Origin: a virus
IMG/VR virus record: IMGVR_UViG_3300009184_000152
Span: 1 to 28,857 of that record
DNA: 28,857 bases
Direction: 5' to 3' (one strand)
Numbering within the stretch: position 1 is the stretch's first letter; each line of letters starts with the position of its first letter. Made by a program: the position numbers and the translations under genes. This document shows positions 12,894 to 19,621 of this stretch, in pieces. The notes beneath the pieces are model-generated. The model did no database searches, was not told where the DNA came from, and worked only from the letters and a program-made list of their open reading frames with translations.

Positions 12894-15770
12894 TGCCAAG
12901 TTATTCAGGTGTATGGACACTCACTGCTCAGTACCAAGCCCAAGGTGCAGGGAATTGGCCTCTGCCGCCTTTGACGGGCGACATTGGTTTATTTATAGGT
13001 GGGGGAACGGCTTCGGGTTACAGGAATATTATTGATTACATTACTATTACCTCAACAGGAAACGCAATTGATTTTGGTGACATATCTCAGACTTTAGGTA
13101 ATTTAGCAGCTTGCGCTTCTACTACACGAGCCTTGTCTGGTGGTGGCACCCTTTCTGGAAGTATCTTTAGTTATACCAATGTAATTGATTTTGTAACCAT
13201 AGCCACAACGGGTAACGCTACAGATTTTGGTGATTTAACTGTTGAAAGGTTTAGTCTTAGTAGCTGTAATTCTTCTACTCGTGGCTTGTTCGCTGGGGGA
13301 AATGCTGCATTTGATACGTTTAACACCATTGATTATGTGACGATAGCCAGCGCAGGGAACGCTACAGACTTTGGTGATTTGACTGTAGCTAGAACCAGTG
13401 TGTCGTCATGCTCATCCTCAACCAGAGGTGTTTTTGGTGGGGGTTCTGCTGGTGGTGACCTAAATACCATTGATTACGTAACAATTGCCTCTGCGGGTAA
13501 CGCCACAGATTTCGGTGATTTGCTTGCCGCTAATTACTACGTAGGTGCATGTTCTTCATCTACAAGAGGAGTTTTTGCTGGCGGTAATTCAAACGTTATT
13601 CAATATGTAACGATTGCTTCTACAGGTAACGCCACAGACTTTGGTGATTTATCAGCATCAACATCTGGCCCTGCGGGGTGCTCAAATTCAACTAGGGGCG
13701 TCTTTGGTGGTGGTTACACAACAGATTACACCAACACAATCCAATACATTACGATTGCCAGCACTGGTAACGCAACAAGTTTTGGTGCTTTGACTACAGC
13801 TAGGGGGTTTTTGGCTGGAACTTCAAACTCCAACGGAGGTACTCAATAATGTCAATCTCTTCATGGAACGCAGGGATCATCAGACCCGTAGCCGTACCTC
13901 CTGCTGGGCCGTATGCAAGCGGAGCGGCTCCCGGTGTGTGGACGCTGGATCAAGCAACATTTTGGATCAAGCAAGGGCTTTGGCCTACGGCTGGTAATGT
14001 CGCACCAATTGGGTTGTTTGCGGGTGTGGCAAGTGGGGCTTCTAATGTAATTAACAGTTTGGTTTTAGCGTCTGCTGGTAATGCTGTAGATTTTGGTGAT
14101 TTGACAGTTGCTAGACTTTATGTAGCATCTGCAAGTTCTAGCACCCGAGGTCTTTGGGCGGGCGGCTCAATTGGTGGTGCGGAAAATAATACAATTGATT
14201 ACGTAACAATTGCGACTACAGGCAACGCCACCGATTTTGGTGATTTGACTGTTGAGTTATATGCTCTTTCTGGAGCGTCAAATGCAGTACGTGCGTGTTT
14301 TGGTTCCGGTAGAGACTCTGGAAGTAGTGTTGGTAATAACACTATCAGTTACGTCACAATTGCATCCACGGGTAATGCCACAGATTTTGGCGATTTAACA
14401 CAAAGACGTTATGCAACTGCCGCTTTAGCCTCAGATACACGGGCTGTTTGGGCTGGTGGTGATGGTACAGGTGGGCCATTTAATACAATTGATTATGTAA
14501 CAATTGCCTCAACTGGCAACGCCACAGATTTTGGTGATTTGATTACCGCAATATCAAACTCTGCTGGATGTTCTTCAAATACACGAGGGTTATTTGGTGG
14601 CGGCAGTTCGTCAACAAACGTAATTCAGTATATCACTATTGCTACAATAGGTAATACAACTGACTTTGGTGATTTATTAGCTACTACAAGCGTGTTGGCT
14701 TCTTGCGCTAGTTCTACTCTTGGCTTTTTTGCTGGAGGTAATAACTTAGCTGGATCTGCCACAAATGTAATTCAGTATGTGACTATCGCTAGTACAGGAA
14801 ATGCAACAGACTTTGGTGATCTAACAGCCGTAGCAAGACAATTTGCAGGATGTTCAGGAGCTGCAGCAGCAGTCCAACCCACACCAACAAGTGCGGCTAT
14901 GGCTTTCTTTGGTGGCGGTTATGGCACGGAAACACAAGCAAGCATCCAGTATGTAAATATTGCTACCACTGGCGATGCAATGTTGTTTAGCAACTTGACA
15001 GCACCTAGATACAACTTGGCTTCTTGTTCTTCAGCAACAAGAGGGGTTTGGGCGGGTGGCGTACCAAACGGTGGATCAAACTCAAATATAATTGATTACA
15101 TCGAGTTTTCAACATTTGGAAACTATGCTGATTTTGGTGATCTAGCATCTGCTGTCACCAATTTATCGGGGCTATCAAATAGCACCAGAGGGTTATTTTC
15201 TGGGGGCTACAACGGCTCAGTAGCAATAAATGTCATTCAGTACATCACCATTGCAACTACTGGTAATACCACTGACTTTGGTGATTTACTAAATATTCTT
15301 AATTATGGAGCTTCTTGTGCTTCGTCTACTAGAGGAATAACTGCTGGTGGCGATAGTGCCGCTGGAACTAGATATAACGTCATTCAGTACGTCACCATTG
15401 CTTCTGCTGGGAATGCAATAGATTTTGGTGATTTAACTAAAGGAGACGATTGCGGTTCTATGGCTAGTTGTTCGTCTTCTACTAGAGGGTTATTTGCTGG
15501 AGGCTCAGGCACAGGGGTTACTAACATTATTGATTATGTGACAATTGCCACAACTGGCAATGCCACAGACTTTGGTGATTTAATTACACCAACCTCATTA
15601 CTTGCAGGCGCATCATCATCAACAAGAGGTGTGTTTGCTGGTGGGTATACAACACAATACATAAACGTCATTCAATATGTAACCATCGCCTCAACAGGTA
15701 ACACAACCGATTTCGGGGACTTGGCAACTCCAAATGCGTTTTTTCCTTGTGGTGGTTGTTCCAACGCCCA
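12005..15770 (+). repeat. 24 kelch-like coding repeats over three genes
   Basis: Repeat units of about 130-170 bases run across three genes with a conserved core that encodes TGNATDFGDL; at DNA level the string GATTTTGGTGATTT or close variants recurs in most units. Third-position differences are common, so most copies are old or diversified, yet core similarity remains high enough to allow recombination among units. Units per gene are 6, 6 and 12. Confidence 0.85.
12893..13849 (+). CDS. Kelch-like repeat protein 2: six repeats
   Basis: 318 residues, starting with TAATG coupling. The N-terminal cap (YSGVWTLTAQYQAQGAGNWP, residues 4-22) matches a motif common at the start of phage fibre proteins, and a similar cap is present in the next gene. 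From residue 31 on there are six repeats of the same family as in the preceding gene, without the fibronectin domain. The last repeat has a terminal variant (FGALTTARGFLAGTSNSNGG). Most repeats contain GNATDFGDL; the first has GNAIDFGD and the sixth GNATSFGAL, as edges of a ring might. Predicted to be one six-bladed propeller on a short N-terminal base. Confidence 0.85.
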   Translation: MPSYSGVWTLTAQYQAQGAGNWPLPPLTGDIGLFIGGGTASGYRNIIDYITITSTGNAIDFGDISQTLGNLAACASTTRALSGGGTLSGSIFSYTNVIDFVTIATTGNATDFGDLTVERFSLSSCNSSTRGLFAGGNAAFDTFNTIDYVTIASAGNATDFGDLTVARTSVSSCSSSTRGVFGGGSAGGDLNTIDYVTIASAGNATDFGDLLAANYYVGACSSSTRGVFAGGNSNVIQYVTIASTGNATDFGDLSASTSGPAGCSNSTRGVFGGGYTTDYTNTIQYITIASTGNATSFGALTTARGFLAGTSNSNGGTQ

Positions 15771-15783
15771 CGGTGGTTTATGA
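13849..15783 (+). CDS. Kelch-like repeat protein 3: two fused sets of six repeats
   Basis: 644 residues, starting with TAATG coupling. After an N-terminal cap (PGVWTLDQATFWIKQGLWP, residues 29-47) come twelve kelch-like repeats. Repeats 1-6 span residues about 54-343 and end in CSGAAAAVQ, which resembles the terminal CSNASGGVQ of the first gene of this family. A Pro/Thr linker (PTPTSAA, 344-350) follows. Repeats 7-12 start at Met351 and end in CSNAHGGL. Repeats 7 and 8 are the most divergent (VNIATTGDAMLFSNL; IEFSTFGNYADFGDL). This looks like two six-bladed propellers joined by fusion of former separate genes. Position and composition suggest a surface, host-contact protein. Confidence 0.85.
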   Translation: MSISSWNAGIIRPVAVPPAGPYASGAAPGVWTLDQATFWIKQGLWPTAGNVAPIGLFAGVASGASNVINSLVLASAGNAVDFGDLTVARLYVASASSSTRGLWAGGSIGGAENNTIDYVTIATTGNATDFGDLTVELYALSGASNAVRACFGSGRDSGSSVGNNTISYVTIASTGNATDFGDLTQRRYATAALASDTRAVWAGGDGTGGPFNTIDYVTIASTGNATDFGDLITAISNSAGCSSNTRGLFGGGSSSTNVIQYITIATIGNTTDFGDLLATTSVLASCASSTLGFFAGGNNLAGSATNVIQYVTIASTGNATDFGDLTAVARQFAGCSGAAAAVQPTPTSAAMAFFGGGYGTETQASIQYVNIATTGDAMLFSNLTAPRYNLASCSSATRGVWAGGVPNGGSNSNIIDYIEFSTFGNYADFGDLASAVTNLSGLSNSTRGLFSGGYNGSVAINVIQYITIATTGNTTDFGDLLNILNYGASCASSTRGITAGGDSAAGTRYNVIQYVTIASAGNAIDFGDLTKGDDCGSMASCSSSTRGLFAGGSGTGVTNIIDYVTIATTGNATDFGDLITPTSLLAGASSSTRGVFAGGYTTQYINVIQYVTIASTGNTTDFGDLATPNAFFPCGGCSNAHGGL

Positions 15784-15811
15784 TGGAATCCCCCACAAAC
15801 AGGAGAACCCT

Positions 15812-16657
15812 TTGAGCAATGAACTGATCCTTGGCAACATGAACACTGCGCTGGTCGTAACAAAACCAGAGTACAACTTGATGTTGAAAAACATTCAAGA
15901 CCGGATGCCTGCCGTCACACGCGACACCAGCAACTTCCATAAGTCTCATAGCCAATTCATGTCGGTAACACTAGACGTAACGGCTATCACACCAATCCGT
16001 TCTATTAAGCACACCCTTGCCGAAATTGACAGAACTAAGTCTGCCCTGCAAGAAGCCTATATTGGCTTGCGTAAAAAACAAAACGAGTTGAAAAAGAAAG
16101 AGCGTGATCTGGAAGCCTCAACCGATCCGCTTGACCGTGAACTGTTTGAGATTGAAATCTTGGAACTTAACAGCCACCTTGAAGGCACACAAAACGCAGT
16201 CAACGGCGCGATTCGTAAAATGAACTTTATGGTGAATCAGCACCAACAACTGTTGGAAGCTGTTGGCAAGAACGAAATTACCGAAGAAGATTACGAGCGT
16301 GAAGAGTCCAAGTACCACATCATGACCTGTATGAAGCAAGCCCTGAATGCGGCGCGTTCACGCAACGGCATGATTGACGAAGGCAACTTGATTTATTTGT
16401 TTGACTTAGGTATCAACGCCGCTCAAGCACAAGCTGAAGTGTTTGCTTACCTGAACATGGAGAACCAGCTTATCTCCAACGGCAACGCCCCTACGCACGA
16501 GATGACCATACGTTGGCTTGAGGCTTGTGCAGACAAGTGGCAGCAAGACCCTGCTACCTTTGCGGCTCGTCGTGGCTTTTCCGTATTTGACCGTTCGTCT
16601 TTGACCAACTCTCCTGCGCTAGAAATGGCTCCTGACCCAGAGCAAAAGGCCGCATAA
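15812..16657 (+). CDS. Coiled-coil phage protein, function unknown
   Basis: 281 residues. I start it at the TTG at 15812 because AGGAG (15801-15805) lies 6 bases upstream, the start peptide becomes MSNELILGNMN, and upstream in-frame sequence lies within the kelch-like gene. Residues about 65-190 form a long charged helix (KSALQEAYIGLRKKQNELKK; DRELFEIEILELNSHLEGTQ), then a helical C-terminal domain with LIYLFDLGINAAQAQAEVFA and WLEACADKWQQDPATFAARR. No catalytic motif. Possible roles are fibre assembly chaperone or an internal structural protein. It overlaps the glycosyltransferase start by one base (TAATG). Confidence 0.8.
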   Translation: MSNELILGNMNTALVVTKPEYNLMLKNIQDRMPAVTRDTSNFHKSHSQFMSVTLDVTAITPIRSIKHTLAEIDRTKSALQEAYIGLRKKQNELKKKERDLEASTDPLDRELFEIEILELNSHLEGTQNAVNGAIRKMNFMVNQHQQLLEAVGKNEITEEDYEREESKYHIMTCMKQALNAARSRNGMIDEGNLIYLFDLGINAAQAQAEVFAYLNMENQLISNGNAPTHEMTIRWLEACADKWQQDPATFAARRGFSVFDRSSLTNSPALEMAPDPEQKAA

Positions 16658-17367
16658 TGCACCTCGTCGTCGGCACACCATGTTTCGGGGGGATGATGTG
16701 TACCGAATACACGGAGTCCCTGCTGGCGCTCAAGGAAGCCTGCCTGATGAACAACATCAAGCTGACGTGCATATTCCTTGGGAACGAGAGTCTGGTGCAA
16801 CGTGGCAGGAATACCATCGCGCATCACTTCATGCAGATGCAGGATGCAACCCACCTGATCTTTATTGACGCTGACCAGAAGTTTGTGGCAAACGACATTG
16901 CCCGAATGATTAAAGCCGACAAAGGTATTGTGGGTGGCCCAGTCCCTATGAAGGGAATTAACTGGGATAAGGTGCGTCAGGGCGCTGTTCTGAACCATCC
17001 TGCCCTGCACAAGCTGACGGGCATTTTTAATTTAAACAAGCTGGATGGTCACGAGATGATTAGCCCAGACTTACCGTTTCAAGTAAAGCATATTGGCACA
17101 GGATTTATGTTGATCCGCCGCGATGTTTTTGAGAAACTACAGTCTCATGTTGGTTGGTACGATAACGGGGGTGTAACTATCCCCAAGGGCGAGAAGGTGT
17201 ACGATTACTTCAAAGTGCAGAACTACGACCACGAGCTTCTGTCCGAGGACTACAACTTCTGCCACTTGTACCGTGAGCATGGTGGAACCGTCTGGGCCGC
17301 GCCTTGGTGCGAACTTGGACACTTTGGCGCATATCTTTTTAGCGGGCAATACGCCCAAGGAGCATAA
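16657..17367 (+). CDS. GT-A type glycosyltransferase
   Basis: 236 residues. The order of motifs fits a GT-A fold: an N-terminal strand with VVGTPCFGG, a charged region NESLVQRGRNTIAHHFM (residues 44-60), a metal-binding DAD triplet in FIDADQKF (D71-A-D73), a MLIRRDVFEKL strand-helix, then the acidic EDYNFC (near residue 200) and a late His in ELGHFGAYLF. It would move a sugar from a nucleotide-sugar donor; acceptor unknown. It lies just after the kelch-like and fibre genes, so virion protein modification or host surface sugar modification are both possible. No signal peptide, so cytoplasmic. Class is clear from motifs, substrate is not. Confidence 0.85.
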   Translation: MHLVVGTPCFGGMMCTEYTESLLALKEACLMNNIKLTCIFLGNESLVQRGRNTIAHHFMQMQDATHLIFIDADQKFVANDIARMIKADKGIVGGPVPMKGINWDKVRQGAVLNHPALHKLTGIFNLNKLDGHEMISPDLPFQVKHIGTGFMLIRRDVFEKLQSHVGWYDNGGVTIPKGEKVYDYFKVQNYDHELLSEDYNFCHLYREHGGTVWAAPWCELGHFGAYLFSGQYAQGA

Positions 17368-17369
17368 AA

Positions 17370-17711
17370 ATGGCACATCGCATGATGAAGTATCGTTTAG
17401 CCGCTGACGGCACAATCCCTACATTCCTCTGCCTACACGCTGAAGGCGTTGGCGGTGTGTTTGTGGTCGGCGACCCCAGCACCCCTAGCCCCCGTGATAT
17501 GGTCATGGTTGGCATCTCTGAAACTGATGACATTGGGGACGCTGAAGCTATTGCAACTAAAGCTGACCTGTTGGCGTATTTGACAACAGTGGGCGCAAAC
17601 TGGACACAGCCTGACCCAGCACAACCTAACAACCCAGAAGCTACTATTCCTTTTGATCCTTCTGCCGCTACAGACTGGGCATGGGGTCGTTTGGATGCGT
17701 TGAACGCCTGA
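17370..17711 (+). CDS. Small phage protein, function unknown
   Basis: 113 residues, preceded by AAGGAG at 17357-17362. It begins MAHRMMKYRLAADGTIPTFL, has a Gly/Val-rich beta part (HAEGVGGVFVVGDPSTP), an acidic stretch (SETDDIGDAEAIATKADLLA) and an Ala/Asp/Trp-rich end (AATDWAWGRLDALNA). No signal peptide or membrane helix. I recognise the style KYRLAADGTIPTFL from other phages near tail genes, without a known role. Two bases separate the stop from the next small membrane gene. Confidence 0.8.
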   Translation: MAHRMMKYRLAADGTIPTFLCLHAEGVGGVFVVGDPSTPSPRDMVMVGISETDDIGDAEAIATKADLLAYLTTVGANWTQPDPAQPNNPEATIPFDPSAATDWAWGRLDALNA

Positions 17712-17713
17712 TC

Positions 17714-17806
17714 ATGCGGGACTGGGTTCCGGCAATTATCATTGGTTTCTGTATAGGGGCTTTTGTAGTCTTCGGCACGCACGTGCTTGTATGGAGTTGG
17801 ATGTGA
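17714..17806 (+). CDS. 30-residue single-pass membrane peptide
   Basis: A short ORF from the ATG at 17714 to the TGA at 17804-17806. It encodes MRDWVPAIIIGFCIGAFVVF followed by GTHVLVWSWM: one hydrophobic helix (residues about 5-28) with almost no tail. Spacing to its neighbours is tight (two bases before, three bases after), with no other gene in the gap. In this position, at the head of a lysis-like cassette, a small membrane-active or holin-modulating peptide is a fair guess. There is no clear ribosome binding site, so translation would depend on coupling. Confidence 0.6.
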   Translation: MRDWVPAIIIGFCIGAFVVFGTHVLVWSWM

Positions 17807-17809
17807 TAA

Positions 17810-18097
17810 ATGCGTTGGCTCATCCTGTTACTGTTATTGGGGCTGGTTGGAGCCGTAGCCAAGAATGGCTGTCATGTGCGCGAGTTCTATGGGATTGGCT
17901 ACACGGTTCACGATCCAACCCAGCGGCACAAAGAGATGATGGCGTGGCTAGATCAGAACGCAGGTCATTGCAAGTCAACAGAATACGTGGTTATTTGGAA
18001 CAACCTGTCCGAGTGGGCGGGTACGGCAGACTCCACTTGGCTGCGTAACAAAGTTGTTCATGGATACAAAGATGCACTTGAACGGGAGAAGAAATGA
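17810..18097 (+). CDS. Small exported protein with two cysteines, function unknown
   Basis: 95 residues. MRWLILLLLLGLVGAVAKNG is a classic signal peptide, with AVA-K as the likely cut site near residue 17. No lipobox Cys is present, as the first Cys follows Asn-Gly. The mature part has two cysteines (NGCHV and GHCKS) that could form a disulfide in the periplasm, and hydrophilic helical sequence ending EREKK. It lacks the long coiled coil of an i-spanin. The role may be in envelope disruption or superinfection control. Its end overlaps the next small ORF start (ATGA). Confidence 0.75.
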   Translation: MRWLILLLLLGLVGAVAKNGCHVREFYGIGYTVHDPTQRHKEMMAWLDQNAGHCKSTEYVVIWNNLSEWAGTADSTWLRNKVVHGYKDALEREKK

Positions 18098-18225
18098 TTG
18101 ATGTACTAGAAATACTGCTTTGGTTGGCAGTGCCTATGAACTACATCTATTGGATCTTTATTCACAATGATTCCGCCCATACACAAGTGGTATCCAATGG
18201 TTCAGCCGGGGGGCGAACCAACTAA
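18094..18225 (+). CDS. 43-residue single-pass membrane peptide overlapping the next gene
   Basis: ORF from the ATG at 18094 (ATGA overlap with the upstream stop; GGGAGAAG is just upstream) to the TAA at 18223-18225. It encodes MIDVLEILLWLAVPMNYIYW and then IFIHNDSAHTQVV, giving one hydrophobic helix with a short polar tail. Its last 59 bases overlap the following gene in another frame. The coupling to the upstream gene and the membrane helix make it plausible, but the overlap lowers confidence. A small lysis or membrane accessory peptide is one idea. Confidence 0.55.
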   Translation: MIDVLEILLWLAVPMNYIYWIFIHNDSAHTQVVSNGSAGGRTN

Positions 18226-18406
18226 AACGGATGCGCTAGAACGCAGAGCAGAGCGCTTACAAGAAGAGTACAAGCAGGCGCTGAAGATGAAAAAGGTGAA
18301 GGATAAGATTGATGATCTTGAGTTTGAGTTGTATGTGAAGAAAGCGGAACAGAACCAGCTTAGACTTGAGATTTTTACAAACCGCAAGTTGGATATTTAT
18401 GTATGA
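18167..18406 (+). CDS. Small coiled-coil phage protein
   Basis: 79 residues. The start MIPPIHKWYPMVQPGGEPTK is followed by a long charged helix (residues about 22-75, with RRAERLQEEYKQALKMKKVK and DDLEFELYVKKAEQNQLRLE) likely to form a coiled coil. A second in-frame ATG at 18197 would give a protein 10 residues shorter; neither has a good ribosome binding site. I have seen similar QPGGEPTKTD proteins in phage genomes but know no function. It lacks a membrane anchor, so it is not a typical spanin. Its stop overlaps the next start as ATGA. Confidence 0.75.
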   Translation: MIPPIHKWYPMVQPGGEPTKTDALERRAERLQEEYKQALKMKKVKDKIDDLEFELYVKKAEQNQLRLEIFTNRKLDIYV

Positions 18407-18684
18407 CCAAGAAGCCAATAGTCAGATCCAAGAAGCCCTCGCCGGACACAAGGGACAAGTTGACGTTGTACGTCACGCTGATGGTCAGCACAACCCTGTG
18501 CATCTCTGTTTTGGCTATGGTAATCAGCTTTATGCTTGGCCTTTGGGCCAAAGAGGTGGACAACGCAGAGATATTCAAAATGATTTCACCCGCTTTTTCT
18601 ACACTTATCGGCGGCATGATTGGGTTCCTGAGTGGTATCAAACTCATGCAGAATGATGAAAAATCTAAATCTTGTAAGGACTGA
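18403..18684 (+). CDS. Two-helix membrane protein, candidate class II-like holin
   Basis: 93 residues. A basic N-terminal tail (MTKKPIVRSKKPSPDTRDKL) precedes two hydrophobic segments, about residues 22-47 (LYVTLMVSTTLCISVLAMVI) and 61-80 (ISPAFSTLIGGMIGFLSGIK), then a charged tail. With both ends expected in the cytoplasm this is class II holin topology, but that topology is shared by other small membrane proteins. It lies two genes upstream of the endolysin. The next gene is also a membrane protein, so the true holin could be either, or they could act as holin and antiholin. Confidence 0.7.
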   Translation: MTKKPIVRSKKPSPDTRDKLTLYVTLMVSTTLCISVLAMVISFMLGLWAKEVDNAEIFKMISPAFSTLIGGMIGFLSGIKLMQNDEKSKSCKD

Positions 18685-18686
18685 CT

Positions 18687-19178
18687 ATGTTTGAAGTATT
18701 TGGTGGCATATTGGGCGGGGCGCTAGGTGGTATCTTTCGCTTGGCTCCGGAAGTTCTCAAGTTCTTTGACAAGAAGAACGAACGCCTGCATGAGATGGCA
18801 ATGTTCTCCCGTCAGTGCGAACTTGAACAGCAACGGGGTCAAATGCGTTTGGCTGAGATTGGCGCACAGCGGGAAGCCGCTATTGACGTAGGTGTTATGG
18901 ATGCGTTTAACAACGCAATTGAGCAACAAGCCACAATGGTCAAAGCCGCAGGTGGTTGGGCGGCTAGTCTGTCTGCATCTGTTCGTCCTGTTGTAACTTA
19001 CTGGATTCTTTTGGTCTGGTCTTTTGTGCATTTGTGGTTTGGCTGGAACTCATGGATTGCAGGTGCTGCTCCTATGGAAGTCTTCAAGATGATGATGTCA
19101 CCTGACTTCTCGGCACTCTTGGCTGGAACAATTAACTATTGGTTCCTCGATAGAACTCTGAAGCAACGCGGGCTATGA
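18687..19178 (+). CDS. Membrane protein next to endolysin, candidate holin (3-TM type)
   Basis: 163 residues. Residues 1-22 (MFEVFGGILGGALGGIFRLA) form a glycine-zipper hydrophobic helix. Then comes an amphipathic, charged region (27-85) and a second hydrophobic block (VVTYWILLVWSFVHLWFGW, 102-120) with a weaker third one (FSALLAGTINYWFLDRTLKQ, about 141-160). This resembles phage proteins annotated as holins of three transmembrane helices. The gene directly precedes and overlaps the endolysin (ATGA), which supports a lysis role. The string FRLAPEVLKFFDKKNERLHE is frequent in phage proteins beside lysozyme genes. Confidence 0.75.
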   Translation: MFEVFGGILGGALGGIFRLAPEVLKFFDKKNERLHEMAMFSRQCELEQQRGQMRLAEIGAQREAAIDVGVMDAFNNAIEQQATMVKAAGGWAASLSASVRPVVTYWILLVWSFVHLWFGWNSWIAGAAPMEVFKMMMSPDFSALLAGTINYWFLDRTLKQRGL

Positions 19179-19618
19179 ACTTAGAACTAGCCGCAGAGAT
19201 GTGCAGACGGTTTGAGGGCTTTCGCTCCAAGCCGTATCTTTGCCCTGCCAACGTAGCCACAATTGGCTACGGTTCTACTTACTACGCAGACAAGCGTAAG
19301 GTAACTTTGGAAGACGCACCGATGGATGAGCCCACGGCACGGGCGCTTTTAATGATTGAACTTGAGCATACGTACCTGCCCGGTGTTTTGCGTAACTGCC
19401 CCGGCTTGATTACAGACGTTCGCAAGTGCAATGCCATCGTGGACTTTGCCTACAATTTGGGCACAGGACGCTTGCAAACATCCACGTTAAAGAGGAAAAT
19501 CAACGCCAATGATTGGGAAGGTGCAAAAGAACAACTGATGCTCTGGACTAAAGGTGGCGGCAAGGTATTGCCGGGCTTGTTAAAACGACGCACGGCTGAG
19601 TGCGCTTTACTGGATTGA
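19175..19618 (+). CDS. Endolysin, GH24 phage lysozyme (T4/P22 type)
   Basis: 147 residues. It hydrolyses the beta-1,4 bond between MurNAc and GlcNAc in peptidoglycan. The N-terminal catalytic triad is visible: Glu14 in RFEGFR, Cys23 in YLCPANVA and Thr29 in ATIGYG, with the same spacing (9 and 6 residues) as Glu-Asp-Thr in T4 lysozyme; Cys replaces Asp, as in some GH24 endolysins. DFAYNLGTGRLQTSTLKRKI and LMLWTKGGGKVLPGLLKRR are typical C-terminal lobe motifs. There is no signal peptide or SAR helix, so it should need a holin. The length is normal for the family. Confidence 0.95.
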   Translation: MNLELAAEMCRRFEGFRSKPYLCPANVATIGYGSTYYADKRKVTLEDAPMDEPTARALLMIELEHTYLPGVLRNCPGLITDVRKCNAIVDFAYNLGTGRLQTSTLKRKINANDWEGAKEQLMLWTKGGGKVLPGLLKRRTAECALLD

Positions 19619-19621
19619 CCG

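Noticed and set aside
12005-15770. Possible CRISPR array because of regular repeats
   Set aside because: The repeats are long, degenerate and coding in one frame with codon-type variation; there are no short identical repeats with unique spacers.
12005-15770. Diversity-generating retroelement target
   Set aside because: No reverse transcriptase, no template repeat and no adenine-biased differences were found in the window.
16447-17010. Open frame of 187 residues on the minus strand
   Set aside because: It lies opposite the coiled-coil and glycosyltransferase genes, which have clear family patterns; the minus product has no recognisable motif and no ribosome binding site that I see.
17810-18406. 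Rz/Rz1 spanin pair
   Set aside because: The exported protein at 17810 has no lipobox and no long coiled coil, and the coiled-coil protein at 18167 has no membrane anchor.
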